Shown: positions 15,863-25,270, numbered from the stretch's first letter. The stretch: DNA of 53,037 nucleotides from Actinomadura physcomitrii (GCF_008923205.2 NZ_WBMS02000001.1:377610-430646), one strand, 5' to 3'. The notes: generated by a model from the sequence alone, not told the origin. Translations and numbers: made by a program.

Positions 15863-17191
15863 TCAGGAGCGTCCCAGGGCGCGGTACTCCCAGCCCGCCG
15901 CGCGCCACTTCTCGGCGTCCAGCGCGTGCCGGCCGTCCACGATCCGCTTGTGCTTGACGACCTGCGCCAGCGCGTCCGGCTCGATCTCCTTGAAGTCCGA
16001 CCACTCGGTCAGCAGCACGACCACGTCGGCGTCCCGCGCGACGTCGAACGCGCTGTCGCCGTAGCGCAGCTCCGGGAACGCGCGCCGCGCGTTGTCCAGC
16101 GCCGCCGGGTCGAACACCCGGACGTGCCCGCCGAGCCCGTGCATGGTGCGCGCCACGTCCAGCGCGGGCGCGTCCCGGATGTCGTCGGAGTTCGGCTTGA
16201 ACGCCGCGCCCCACGCCGCGATCCGCTTGCCGGAGATCCCGCCGAGCATCTCCCGGACGAGGTCGACGGTGCGGGCGCGCCGCCGCCGGTTGATGTCGTC
16301 GACCTCGCGCAGGAACGACACGGCCTGCCCGACGCCGAGCTCCTCCGCGCGGTGCGCGAACGCCCGGATGTCCTTCGGCAGGCAGCCGCCGCCGAAGCCG
16401 AGGCCGGGCTTGAGGAACTTGCCGCCGATCCGGTCGTCGAGGGCGAGCGAGTCGGCGAGGTGCTTGATGTCGGCGCCGACCGCCTCGCAGACCTCCGCCA
16501 TCGCGTTGATGTAGGAGATCTTCGTGGCGAGGAAGGAGTTCGCGGCGACCTTCACCAGCTCGGCGGTCGCGAGGTCGGTGCGCACCACCGGCGTGCCGAG
16601 GTCCAGGATCGGTTTGAACGCGGCCTCCAGCCGCTCCAGCGCCCAGTCGGACGCGACGCCGAACACCAGCCGGTCCGGGCGCATCGTGTCGTCCACGGCG
16701 AAGCCCTCGCGCAGGAACTCGGGGTTCCACGCCAGCTCGACCTCCTCGCCCGCCGGGGCGAGGTCCTGGATGACGCCGGTGATGCGCTTGGCCGTGCCGA
16801 CCGGCACCGTCGACTTGCCGACGACCAGCGCGCGCCGGGTCAGGTTCGGGGCGAGCGCCCGCACCGCCGCCTCCACGTAGGTGAGGTCGGCGGCGTCCGA
16901 CCCCGGCCGCTGCGGGGTGCCCACGCACAGGAAGTGGACGTCGCCGAACTCGCCGGCCTCCTCGAACGAGGTGGTGAAGCGCAGCCGTCCGGACTCCAGC
17001 GCCTTGGTGAGCAGCTCCGGCAGGCCTGGCTCGAAGAACGGCACCTCACCGGACGCGAGCCGGTCGATCTTTCCCTGGTCGACGTCCACACCGAGGACCT
17101 CGAAGCCCAGCACGGCCATGCAGATCGCGTGGGTGGCGCCGAGGTAGCCGGTGCCGATGACGGTGAGCCGCGGGGACTCCGCCTGGTTCAT
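15863..17191 (-). CDS. UDP-glucose 6-dehydrogenase
   Basis: The product has 442 residues. The NAD loop is VIGTGYLGATHAICMA. The FEPGLPELL segment, the KSTVPVG turn, the central dimerisation helix and the catalytic cysteine in GFGGGCLPKDIRAF are all present, followed by the C-terminal UDP-binding domain (AAWGAAFKPNSDDIRDAPAL). It oxidises UDP-glucose twice to UDP-glucuronate with 2 NAD. The motifs fit UDP-glucose rather than GDP-mannose dehydrogenases. It is last in an operon with a processive glycosyltransferase and four beta-helix proteins, so it very likely supplies the uronic-acid precursor. The ATG has GAAGGAG 8 bases upstream. Confidence 0.93.
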   Translation of the reverse strand: MNQAESPRLTVIGTGYLGATHAICMAVLGFEVLGVDVDQGKIDRLASGEVPFFEPGLPELLTKALESGRLRFTTSFEEAGEFGDVHFLCVGTPQRPGSDAADLTYVEAAVRALAPNLTRRALVVGKSTVPVGTAKRITGVIQDLAPAGEEVELAWNPEFLREGFAVDDTMRPDRLVFGVASDWALERLEAAFKPILDLGTPVVRTDLATAELVKVAANSFLATKISYINAMAEVCEAVGADIKHLADSLALDDRIGGKFLKPGLGFGGGCLPKDIRAFAHRAEELGVGQAVSFLREVDDINRRRRARTVDLVREMLGGISGKRIAAWGAAFKPNSDDIRDAPALDVARTMHGLGGHVRVFDPAALDNARRAFPELRYGDSAFDVARDADVVVLLTEWSDFKEIEPDALAQVVKHKRIVDGRHALDAEKWRAAGWEYRALGRS

Positions 17192-17243
17192 TGCACTTTC
17201 TCCTTCTCAAACAGCTGACGGAAGAGACGGGCTCCCGATGGCT

Positions 17244-18407
17244 CTAGGAGCACTTGCCCTTGTTGGTCAGTTCGCCGCCGGAGACCCTGTTGTCGCAGGC
17301 GACCGTGTTGCCGTCCGAACCGAGGAAGATCCCGACGCCCTTGGCGCCGCCCAGGTCGATGACGTTGCGGCGGAAGACGTTGCCGGTCCCCCAGCCCTTG
17401 TACTCCTCGTGGGTCTGGAAACCGTCCTTGACCGTGTGGGCCCCGCGGTTCCCCTCGATGACGTAGCCGTTGCCCTTCGCGTCGACCCACGAGTCGTTGA
17501 CGCCGTCCCCGGAGAGCTGCGAGCCGTCGAAGACGTTCCCGACGAGCCGCCCGCCGGACGTGCCCTCCTTGATGTCCACCGCCTCGGCGGTGGCGATGAT
17601 CCGGTTCCCGGCGACGAGGTTGGCGTCGCTGGCGTCCGGCTTCCCCTGGGTGAGCTGGCCCCAGTTGTTGTGCGACGAGCCGAGGTACACGCCCTCGCCG
17701 AAGCGCGGGTTGTCGCGGCCCGTACGGGTGATGGTGTTGTACTGCACCGCGTTGCCGGTGCTGAAGTTGCGCAGGTGGATCGCCTCGTCGCCCACGTCGT
17801 GGACGTTCAGCCCCTGCACGACCGTCCCGCTGGTGCCGTCGAGCATGACGCCCTTCTGGCTGCGGGTGACGGTGAAGCCGATCAGCCGCCAGAACGCGGC
17901 GTTCTCCAGGTGGAAGCCGTAGCCCTTGGACATGGCGCCGCCGTCCAGCACCGACTGCGGCGTGCCGCACACGAAGATCGGCTTGGCCTGGGTGCCGGAC
18001 TTCTGGCTGGAGTACTGGCCGGCGTAGCGGCCCGGCGCCAGCCGGATGACGTCACCGGGCGCCGCCGTGTTCAGCTTCTCCTGCAGCTGGACGGCGCCGT
18101 GCACGGTGACGGTCGCCTTCGGGCACGCGATCCGCCGGTACGACGAGGGGAGCGGCATCGCCGGCGCGGGCTGCCCGATCCCGCCGCCCGTGCCGGACCC
18201 GGCGCCCGCCCCGGCCCCGGCGCCCGCCCCGGCGCCGGCTCCGTCCCCCGTGCCGGCGGGCGCGACCGGACCCGTCCCCGGCAACGGGTCGGTCCCCGCG
18301 GTGTCCTCGGACTTGCCGCCGCCGCCCTGGGTGGCCAGCACGACCACCGCGCTCGTGGCGACGGCCCCCACGACCAGCACCCCGGCGAACTTCACATCGA
18401 TCTTCAC
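17244..18407 (-). CDS. small exported right-handed beta-helix protein (copy 2)
   Basis: The product has 387 residues. A signal anchor (VKFAGVLVVGAVATSAVVVLA) is followed by a linker of GAGAGAG type. The catalytic-like body from about residue 100 is a right-handed beta-helix: PGDVIRLAPGRYAGQYSSQ, FWRLIGFTVTRSQKGVML, VGDEAIHLRNFSTGN, FGEGVYLGSS, TAEAVDIKEGTSGGR, WVDAKGNGYVIEGN, and a Cys-containing end KGKCS. The acidic and His residues in these rungs are shared with copy 1 and are candidates for lyase or epimerase catalysis on a polyuronide. The GTG start follows the upstream copy by 36 bases. The substrate is inferred from context only. Confidence 0.8.
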   Translation of the reverse strand: MKIDVKFAGVLVVGAVATSAVVVLATQGGGGKSEDTAGTDPLPGTGPVAPAGTGDGAGAGAGAGAGAGAGSGTGGGIGQPAPAMPLPSSYRRIACPKATVTVHGAVQLQEKLNTAAPGDVIRLAPGRYAGQYSSQKSGTQAKPIFVCGTPQSVLDGGAMSKGYGFHLENAAFWRLIGFTVTRSQKGVMLDGTSGTVVQGLNVHDVGDEAIHLRNFSTGNAVQYNTITRTGRDNPRFGEGVYLGSSHNNWGQLTQGKPDASDANLVAGNRIIATAEAVDIKEGTSGGRLVGNVFDGSQLSGDGVNDSWVDAKGNGYVIEGNRGAHTVKDGFQTHEEYKGWGTGNVFRRNVIDLGGAKGVGIFLGSDGNTVACDNRVSGGELTNKGKCS

Positions 18408-18443
18408 TGTTCACCCCCGTCCCCGCTCACGCGCCCCCGCGCG

Positions 18444-19592
18444 TCAGGAGCACTTGCCCTTCTTGGTGAGCTGGCCGCCGGTCACCTTGTTGTTGCAGGC
18501 GATCGTGTTGCCGCCGACGGTGTCGTTGATGCCGACGCCGTTGCCGCCGTCCAGGTTGATCGTGTTGTTGCGGAAGGTGTTGCCGGTGCCCCAGCCGTCC
18601 ATGATCTGGTGCACCTGGAAGCCGTCCGCGGGCGTCTTGTCGCCCTTGTTGCCCTCGATCAGGTAGCCGTTGCCCTTGACGTCCACCCACGAGTCGTTGT
18701 GCTTGTCGCCGCCGGTCTTCGACCCGTCGAACACGTTGTTCAGGATCTTGCCGCCCTTCGTGCCCTCCTTGATGTCGATCGCCTCCGCGGTGGCCCGGAT
18801 GACGTTGCCGCGGACCACGTTGTTGTCGCTGTTGTCGACCTTGCCGTCGGAGACCGACTTGAAGTTGGACTGCGCGGTGCCGAGGTACACGCCCTCGCCG
18901 AACTTCTCGCGCCGCAGCCCGGTGTTGAAGATCTTGTTGTACTGGATGGTGTTGCCGGTGGAGAAGTCCCGCACGTGGATGGCCTCGTCGCCGATGTCGT
19001 GCACGGTCAGGCCCTGGATGATCGAGCCGTTCGTGGTGTCGCCGACGACGCCCTTCTGGCTGTTCTGGATGGTGAAGCCGATCAGCCGCCAGTAGTTCGC
19101 CTTGTCCAGGTGGAAGCCGTAGCCCTTCTTCACGCCGCCGCCGTCGATGATCGACCCCTGCTCCCCGCACAGGAAGATCGGCTGCTGCTGCGTGCCGGAC
19201 GCCGTCGCGACGAACTTGCCGACGTACTTGCCGGGGTTCATCTTGATGACGTCGCCGGCCTGCGCGCCCTTCAGCGCCTGCTGGAGCGAGTTCGCGTCGC
19301 TGACGGTCTTGGTCGGCTTCGGGCAGGCGACCTTCCCGCCGCCGTCCGGGACGGGCAGCGTCAGCGGCGCGCCGGCCTGCGCGCCGCCGCCGGAGCCGCC
19401 GTCGCCGCCGTCCGAGCCCTGGTCACCGCCCTGGTCGCCGCCGTTCTGCGGGGCGGGGCTGATCTTGCCGTCCGCGGAGGTCTTCTTCGAGTCACCCCCG
19501 CCGCCGGTGGTGAAGATCAGCACCAGCCCCGCCGCGACCAGCGCGCCGACCACGAGGCCGATGATGAACTTGACATCGATCTTGATCGTCAT
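18444..19592 (-). CDS. small exported right-handed beta-helix protein (copy 1)
   Basis: The product has 382 residues and is a clear tandem duplicate of the next gene. It has a signal anchor (FIIGLVVGALVAAGLVLIF), an Asp/Gly/Ser-rich linker, then LQQALKGAQAGDVIKMNPG, YWRLIGFTIQNSQKGVVGD, IGDEAIHVRDFSTGN, FGEGVYLGTA, TAEAIDIKEGTKGGK, WVDVKGNGYLIEGN and the same KGKCS end. GEGVY and EAxDIKEGT are the best conserved blocks and probably line the binding groove. It is anchored on the outer face of the membrane or released. AAGGAG precedes the ATG by 10 bases. Confidence 0.8.
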   Translation of the reverse strand: MTIKIDVKFIIGLVVGALVAAGLVLIFTTGGGGDSKKTSADGKISPAPQNGGDQGGDQGSDGGDGGSGGGAQAGAPLTLPVPDGGGKVACPKPTKTVSDANSLQQALKGAQAGDVIKMNPGKYVGKFVATASGTQQQPIFLCGEQGSIIDGGGVKKGYGFHLDKANYWRLIGFTIQNSQKGVVGDTTNGSIIQGLTVHDIGDEAIHVRDFSTGNTIQYNKIFNTGLRREKFGEGVYLGTAQSNFKSVSDGKVDNSDNNVVRGNVIRATAEAIDIKEGTKGGKILNNVFDGSKTGGDKHNDSWVDVKGNGYLIEGNKGDKTPADGFQVHQIMDGWGTGNTFRNNTINLDGGNGVGINDTVGGNTIACNNKVTGGQLTKKGKCS

Positions 19593-19649
19593 TGCCGAAC
19601 TACTCCTTGGATGACCGCTCTGGTGCGTCGTGCCGCCGTGGGCGCCGGG

Positions 19650-21635
19650 CTACCGCCCCGCGCGCGCACCGACCCGCTGACCGTCCTGGGAGGGGACGGT
19701 ATCGGCGCGCCGGAGCAGCCGCACGGGCCGCTCCTCGAGCTTGTCCTGCGCCGCGTACGGATGGGCGCCGAGGCTGCCGATGCGCAGCCGCGTGCCACGG
19801 GACCGGAACATGGAGATGGCCACCAGCAGGAACACGCCCGCCCAGATGACGTTCATCGGCTTGAAGATCCGCTTCAGCCAGGTCACGAACCCCGCGGTCT
19901 TGTGCCATCCCTTGATGTTGTTGTTGGCGTTCTGGTACTTGCCGGTGGCCCGGTCGACGTCCATCACGCTCGTGCCGGCGCCGCTCAGCGTGTTCCCGGT
20001 GATCACGGTGCCGTTCACGTTGCCGCGCAGCGTGATGCCGTGCCGGTGCGCCGACTGCACCGTGTTGCCGTTGAACGTGCCGTTGGCGTCGCGGACGTAC
20101 AGGGCCGTCTTCCCGCCGGAGATGACGTTGCCGGACACCGTCGCGGACGCCATCCCGTCGCGCACCACGATCCCCTGCCGGGCGAACCCCTTCACCTGGT
20201 TCCCGGCGATCTGGATGCGGGTGCCCTTCTCGCGCGCGACGATGCCCATGTCGCCGCCGCTGATCTGGCTGTTCTGCACGGCGACGCCGGTGCCGCCGAG
20301 CAGCTCCACCCCGTACCGCCGGTTGTTCTTCGCGACGCTGCTGCTCACCAGGTTGTTGCCGAAGCTGGTGATCGCCTCGCCGGACGCCGACGGCCCCTCC
20401 GCGAGCGGCTCGCCGTTCAGCGTGAACCCGTTGCCGCCGTTGTCGCTGGAGGTGCAGTTGGTGACGCGGACGCCCTCGGTCCCGCGCGACAGCACGAAGC
20501 CGTCGCCGCGGCTGGCGGTGACCGTGGTGTTCTCGATCGTCGCGTTCTTGGCGAAGCGGTGCAGCAGCACCCCGTCGACCAGGCTGTTCTTGATGTCGGT
20601 GTTGGTGATCTGCACCTGGTTGGACGCGGTGACGAACACCCCGTAGGCGTCGCCGTCGAAGCTGGAGTGGTCGATCGTCCCGCTGACGAGGCTCGCCGTC
20701 GGCACCTCGAACGTGCCGCCCTTGCCGGCCGCGCCCGCCGGGGTGACCTGGACGCGCTGCCGGTCGCCCTGCGTCGCCTCCTGCTGGCCGTCCGGCAGCT
20801 GCACCCGGTGCGCGGGCCCGGCGTCCGACAGCTCGGCGGAGGAGTCCGGGCGGTCCGAGCCGGTCAGCGCGACGCCGCCGGTCCGGCCGCTCCAGAAGCC
20901 GAGGTTGGACGTCTGCGTGTAGTGCATCTCGAACGTGCCGCCGATCGCGCGGATGTAGGCGCGGCCGTCGGCGACCTGCGTGTCCGGCTTGTTCGTGTCG
21001 TCGTTCCAGCTGGTGAAGCGGACCGGGTTCTGCGCCGACCCGTTGATCCGGACGGTGCCGCCCGCGCTGACGATCGAGGTGAACGCGCCGGGCACGCTGC
21101 GCATCCGGATCGTCAGCGGACCGGTCGAGCTCTGCAGGATCAGCTTGCCGCCGGCCGCGACCATGATGTTGACGCCGAGCAGGTAGGACCCGTCGCTCTG
21201 CTTCTGGAAGTCCTGCCCGGCGAGCTTCTGCAGCTCGGACACGTAGTAGGGCTGCCGGCGCTGCGGCAGCATCAGCGTCCGGCCGGTCGCGGAGGTCATC
21301 AGCCGCGGCTGGCGGGCCGCCGCGGCGGCCGCGCCGCCGCCCGCGAGGTCGGACTCCTGCTTGGCGCGGATCTGCATGACCCGCAGGTCCTCCTGGTCGA
21401 CCAGCGTCGACTGCTGCCGCGCCGCGCTCGGTGACACGTCGTCGACGCCGGGCAGCCCCCCGTCCTGCTGGGAGTACATGCGGTAGGCGTACGTGCCGCC
21501 GCCCGCGATCCCGAGGACCAGCAGGGTCGCGACGACCTTGCCGGCGCCGCCCTTCTTCTTCTCCGGCGCGGCGCCGTGCCGCGGCCCGGACGGCCCGGCA
21601 GGTGCCGACGCGGCGGCCGGTGTCGGCCCGCTCAT
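19650..21635 (-). CDS. membrane-anchored beta-helix protein, C5-epimerase-like (copy B)
   Basis: The product has 661 residues. A membrane segment at about 31-50 (VVATLLVLGIAGGGTYAY) is followed by the conserved LVDQEDLRVMQIRA. A beta-helix from about 120 to 560 contains GRAYIRAIGGTFEMHYTQTS, LGFWSGRTGGVALTG and many N-x-[VI]-x-G-N rungs typical of CASH/NosD folds. A second membrane segment (MNVIWAGVFLLVAISMF) leads to a short cytoplasmic tail with LGAHPYAAQ. The layout and the GRAYI/LGFW-GRT block recall AlgG-type mannuronan C5-epimerases, but a DPHD motif is not seen, so activity is inferred. It begins 1 base after the preceding stop. Confidence 0.75.
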   Translation of the reverse strand: MSGPTPAAASAPAGPSGPRHGAAPEKKKGGAGKVVATLLVLGIAGGGTYAYRMYSQQDGGLPGVDDVSPSAARQQSTLVDQEDLRVMQIRAKQESDLAGGGAAAAAARQPRLMTSATGRTLMLPQRRQPYYVSELQKLAGQDFQKQSDGSYLLGVNIMVAAGGKLILQSSTGPLTIRMRSVPGAFTSIVSAGGTVRINGSAQNPVRFTSWNDDTNKPDTQVADGRAYIRAIGGTFEMHYTQTSNLGFWSGRTGGVALTGSDRPDSSAELSDAGPAHRVQLPDGQQEATQGDRQRVQVTPAGAAGKGGTFEVPTASLVSGTIDHSSFDGDAYGVFVTASNQVQITNTDIKNSLVDGVLLHRFAKNATIENTTVTASRGDGFVLSRGTEGVRVTNCTSSDNGGNGFTLNGEPLAEGPSASGEAITSFGNNLVSSSVAKNNRRYGVELLGGTGVAVQNSQISGGDMGIVAREKGTRIQIAGNQVKGFARQGIVVRDGMASATVSGNVISGGKTALYVRDANGTFNGNTVQSAHRHGITLRGNVNGTVITGNTLSGAGTSVMDVDRATGKYQNANNNIKGWHKTAGFVTWLKRIFKPMNVIWAGVFLLVAISMFRSRGTRLRIGSLGAHPYAAQDKLEERPVRLLRRADTVPSQDGQRVGARAGR

Positions 21636-21636
21636 G

Positions 21637-23862
21637 TCAGACCCCCCTCTGCGGCTGCGGGACGCCGCCGCGCGGTGTCGGGTGCGGCGGTGTCGCCGGC
21701 GGCGGCACCGGGCGCGGGCCGGTCGTCTGCGACGAGTGCGGCGCGACCGGCTGCGGCCCGTGCGGCACCGCGGGACGGCGCACGTTGCCGGGGACGGTCG
21801 GCGACGCGGACGGCCCGCCGGGCGGCGGCGCCACGTGCCGTCCGGCGACCGGCTCTCCGGTCGGGGCGGCGAGCGGGGTCCCGCCGCGGCCGCCGGCCCC
21901 GGCGCCCGCCATCGCGGGGGCGCCCGGCATCGGGCCGGGGACGGGCCCCGGCCGCGCGGGCATCGGCCGCGGCTGCGGCTGCGCCGAGCGCCGCGGCAGG
22001 CTCCACACCTGCCGCTTCTCCAGCGGCTGCTGCAGCGTGTACGGGTGCAGGCCGAGCCGGCCGATGCGCTGCCGGTCGTTGCGGGCCCGGATCATCGAGA
22101 AGATGACGACCGCGAACACGCACGCCCAGATGACGTTCAGCGGCGTCAGGTACCGCTGGATCTTCATCCACAGCGACGCGGTGTCGTGCCAGCCGTCGTC
22201 GTTGTTGTCCTCCTTGACGACCTTCCCGTGCGACCGGGACGTGCTGACCGCGCTGGTACCGGACCCGCTGAGCGTGTTGTCGCGGATCTCCGAGCCGCCC
22301 GCGGAGCCGACCAGCGAGATGCCGTGCGCCTTCGCGCCCTTGATCGTGTTGCCGAGCAGCGTCGCCGACGAGCCGCGCATGTAGATGCCGGTGCGGGCGC
22401 CGTCGACGGTGTTGCCGGCGAGGTTGGCGTCCTTCACCCCGTCGCGCAGCGAGATGCCCTGCCGGACCTGCCCGGTGAGCTGGTTGCCGGAGATCTGCAC
22501 GTTGGTGGCGGCGTCGCGCACGACGATGCCCATGTCGCCGCCGATGACCTTGCTGTTCTGCACCGACAGCTTGTCGCCGCCGAGCAGCTCGATCCCGTAG
22601 TGGCCGTTGTCCTTGGCCAGGCTGTTGTTGATCGAGCTGTCGCCGAAGCTCTCCAGCGACTCGCCGGAGGCCGACGGGCCGTCCGCGAGCGCCTGCCCGT
22701 TCAGCGTGAACCCGTTGTGGCCGTTCTTCTCCGCGGTGCAGTTGGTGACGCGGATCTTCTCGGTGGCCCGCGACAGCACGAACCCGTCGCCCTTGCTGCC
22801 CCGTACCGTCGTGTTCGCGATGTTGGCGTTCTTCGCGAACCGGTGCATGACCAGCCCGTTCACCAGGCTGTTCAGGATCTCGTCGTTGGTGATCTGGGTC
22901 TGGTTGGAGCCGGAGACGAACAGCCCGAACGCGTCGCCGGTGACGGTGCTGTTGGTGATCGACCCGGTGACGAGGTCGGCGGCCGGGACGTGCGTCGCGG
23001 TGCCGCCGGGCGCCTCGGTCTCGATGTCGCCGGGGCCGCCGCCGGTGTTGCCGCCGTTCTGCTGCTGCTCCTGGCGCTTCTTCTTCGCCGCGTGCCGCTG
23101 CTCCTTGTTCAGGTGCTTGGTGGCGCTGGACGGGCGGTCGGTGCCGGTCAGCGCGATGCCGCCGGTCCGGCCGCTCCAGAAGCCGAGGTCGGAGACCTTG
23201 GTGTAGTCCATCTTGAACTCGCCGCCGACGGCGCGGATGTAGGCGCGGCCGTCGGCGACCTGCCGGTCCGGGGCGTTGGCGCGCGGGTTCCAGCTGGTGA
23301 TCTGCACCGGGCTGCGCTGGGTGCCCTTGATCTGGATGGTGCCGCCGAAGCTGACGATGGAGCTGAACGCGCCCGGCAGGCTGCCCATCCGCAGGACGAG
23401 CGGGCTCGTGCCGCTGGCGAGCAGCAGCTTCGCGCCGTCGGCGACGAACACGTGGATGCCGAGCAGGTACGAGCCGTCGCTCTGGCGGCGGAAGTACTGG
23501 CCGCCGAACTTGGCGAGGTCGGCGACGGTGTAGGGGCGGCCGTTCGTCGTCGGCGGCAGGACGAGCGTCTTGCCCTGCGCGGAGCCGAAGATCTGCGGCC
23601 GCTTCCACTGCGTGGTCGCCGCCCCGCCGATCATCAGGATCGCGGAGAGCACGGACCGCGTCTGCATGATCCGCTGGTCTTCCTGGTCGACCAGCGCGGC
23701 CTGCCGGTTGGCGTCGGCGACGGGGTCGGCGTGCGCGCGCGGCGCCGGCGTCCCGGGCAGGATCCCGAGCGGGACGAGCCCGAGGCCGAGCGCGGCGGCG
23801 ACCGCGGCGAGGCCCCGCCCCCCGGCGCCGGGAAGGCGCGGGCGGTGGTTCGGGTGCGTCAC
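21637..23862 (-). CDS. membrane-anchored beta-helix protein, C5-epimerase-like (copy A)
   Basis: The product has 741 residues. A signal sequence ends near PRAHA-DP at about residue 46. The shared LVDQEDQRIMQTRS follows, then a beta-helix with ADGRAYIRAVGGEFKMDY, LGFWSGRTGGIALTG and repeated NxxxG rungs. An insert rich in K, R and Q (around residues 248-270) breaks one turn. A membrane segment at about 575-592 (LNVIWACVFAVVIFSMI) leads to a cytoplasmic tail that starts LGLHPYTLQQPLEKRQV and continues as about 120 Pro-rich residues. It is a paralog of the next gene. Start is GTG 23862, coupled to the glycosyltransferase stop. Confidence 0.75.
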   Translation of the reverse strand: MTHPNHRPRLPGAGGRGLAAVAAALGLGLVPLGILPGTPAPRAHADPVADANRQAALVDQEDQRIMQTRSVLSAILMIGGAATTQWKRPQIFGSAQGKTLVLPPTTNGRPYTVADLAKFGGQYFRRQSDGSYLLGIHVFVADGAKLLLASGTSPLVLRMGSLPGAFSSIVSFGGTIQIKGTQRSPVQITSWNPRANAPDRQVADGRAYIRAVGGEFKMDYTKVSDLGFWSGRTGGIALTGTDRPSSATKHLNKEQRHAAKKKRQEQQQNGGNTGGGPGDIETEAPGGTATHVPAADLVTGSITNSTVTGDAFGLFVSGSNQTQITNDEILNSLVNGLVMHRFAKNANIANTTVRGSKGDGFVLSRATEKIRVTNCTAEKNGHNGFTLNGQALADGPSASGESLESFGDSSINNSLAKDNGHYGIELLGGDKLSVQNSKVIGGDMGIVVRDAATNVQISGNQLTGQVRQGISLRDGVKDANLAGNTVDGARTGIYMRGSSATLLGNTIKGAKAHGISLVGSAGGSEIRDNTLSGSGTSAVSTSRSHGKVVKEDNNDDGWHDTASLWMKIQRYLTPLNVIWACVFAVVIFSMIRARNDRQRIGRLGLHPYTLQQPLEKRQVWSLPRRSAQPQPRPMPARPGPVPGPMPGAPAMAGAGAGGRGGTPLAAPTGEPVAGRHVAPPPGGPSASPTVPGNVRRPAVPHGPQPVAPHSSQTTGPRPVPPPATPPHPTPRGGVPQPQRGV

Positions 23863-23863
23863 C

Positions 23864-25132
23864 TCAGCCCACTCCCTGGAGCGAGCTGGCGCTCTGCCCG
23901 GCGCCGCCGACCTGGTCGGCGGTGCGGGTCAGCCAGCCCTGCTTGTTCATGGTGATGAACGCGTACAGCTTGATCGGCAGCGAGATGCCGATGACGACGA
24001 ACACGGTCAGCGGCAGCAGCAGGATCTCCCCGGGGTGGCGCTTGAGGTGCGACCAGCCGCGGATGCCGCGGCCGAGCAGCACCCAGCCGAGCGCGAGCGT
24101 GATGCCGAGCGGGTTGAAGTTGTCGGCGATCCGGCTGAAGATCAGGTAGCCGAGGGTGACGGCCATGGTGACCGGGGTCAGCAGGATCTGCAGGACGGTG
24201 ACCTTGGTGACGAACGGCGTCTTCCAGAGCCAGCCCTTCCACAGGGCGGTGAGGTAGCAGCGGTAGGAGTTGCGGCTCCACCGGATGCGCTGCTTGAAGA
24301 AGGCCCGGAACGAGTCGGGGAACATCGAGATCGCGCGCGCCGACGACTGGTGCACGGTCTTGTAGCCCTGCGAGAGGGTGAGCCAGGTGAGCCGGCCGTC
24401 GTCGCCGGCGATGCAGCGGCGGCCGAGGAAGAACTCGTTCTCCAGGTTCTCCACCACCGGCAGGATCACCGACCGGCGGTAGGCGGCGGTGCGGCCGGAC
24501 AGGCAGGCGACGCCGCCCTTGGAGCCCATCGCGGGGACGTAGTCGTAGTAGCGCAGGTTGACCAGCCAGTCGGCGACGCGGCGCCAGACGCTGGTGGTGC
24601 GCTGGTAGACGTTCTGCTGGGTGCCGACGCCGCCGACCTGCGGGTCCTCGAAGGGCATCTGCACCGCGTCGAGCAGGCCGGGCTGCCACCAGGTGTCGGA
24701 GTCGGCGAACACGATGACCTCGCCGCGGGCGGCGCGGATGCCGACGCCGAGCGCGGAGCGCTTGCCGGCGTGCTCGTAGACGAGCACGTGCAGCCGCGGG
24801 TCGGTGACCTGGGCGAGGCGCCGGTGCCCCTCGGTGTCACCGACGTCGATCACGATGATGACCTCGCTGGGGTTCTGGGCGAGCCAGCTCTCCAGGCAGC
24901 GGACGAGGATCTCGGGGTCCTCGCGGTAGGAGGGGACGACGACCGAGACGGTCGTCCGGAAGTTGTTGACCACCGGCTTGTCCATGCGGGACAGGATCAC
25001 CCGGTAGAGCCAGAGCCCCCAGACGAGCAGTCCGGCGAAGCCCAGCGGGACGAACTTCCGCCAGTCGCCTCCGGCCGTTGCCCCCGCGACCGAACTCCAG
25101 GCGTCACTCAGCCACCCCGTGACAGACGACAA
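23864..25132 (-). CDS. processive family-2 glycosyltransferase, hyaluronan-synthase-like
   Basis: The product has about 422 residues. One N-terminal membrane segment (FVPLGFAGLLVWGLWLY) precedes a GT-A domain: VSVVVPSYREDPE, HAGKRSALGVG, DSDTWW (UDP/metal), GSKGG, the base in AGDDGRLTW and the processivity motif QRIRW. Three more membrane segments follow. These motifs occur together in hyaluronan, cellulose and Alg8-type synthases that polymerise and export in one step. With UDP-glucose dehydrogenase in the same operon, a glucuronate-containing polymer is likely. I chose TTG 25132 because GAGAGAGGA lies 6 bases upstream. A TTG at 25198 is an alternative. Confidence 0.85.
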   Translation of the reverse strand: MSSVTGWLSDAWSSVAGATAGGDWRKFVPLGFAGLLVWGLWLYRVILSRMDKPVVNNFRTTVSVVVPSYREDPEILVRCLESWLAQNPSEVIIVIDVGDTEGHRRLAQVTDPRLHVLVYEHAGKRSALGVGIRAARGEVIVFADSDTWWQPGLLDAVQMPFEDPQVGGVGTQQNVYQRTTSVWRRVADWLVNLRYYDYVPAMGSKGGVACLSGRTAAYRRSVILPVVENLENEFFLGRRCIAGDDGRLTWLTLSQGYKTVHQSSARAISMFPDSFRAFFKQRIRWSRNSYRCYLTALWKGWLWKTPFVTKVTVLQILLTPVTMAVTLGYLIFSRIADNFNPLGITLALGWVLLGRGIRGWSHLKRHPGEILLLPLTVFVVIGISLPIKLYAFITMNKQGWLTRTADQVGGAGQSASSLQGVG

Positions 25133-25151
25133 AACAGGTCCTCTCTCTCCC

Positions 25152-25193
25152 GTGGCAGGGGGACTTCCGCCGACTCTTGCGACCCCGTGCCAC
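25152..25193 (-). promoter_or_regulatory. leader hairpin before the polysaccharide operon
   Basis: On the minus strand GTGGCA-C-GGGG pairs with CCCC-C-TGCCAC around a 20-base loop, ending a few bases before the ribosome binding site of the glycosyltransferase gene. It could modulate translation. No known riboswitch class was recognised. Confidence 0.45.
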
Positions 25194-25270
25194 CTCAAGT
25201 AAGAGTGAGCAGACCAGCATTTGGTTCACCTTTGCCAGATGCGGCCACGCGTGCCCGGTTGGCGGGGTCC

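Noticed and set aside
17151..21434. 1427-codon open frame on the plus strand opposite the beta-helix genes
   Set aside because: It is the antisense shadow of four well-supported genes. Its translation is biased to V, A, D, G and R, with no motif.
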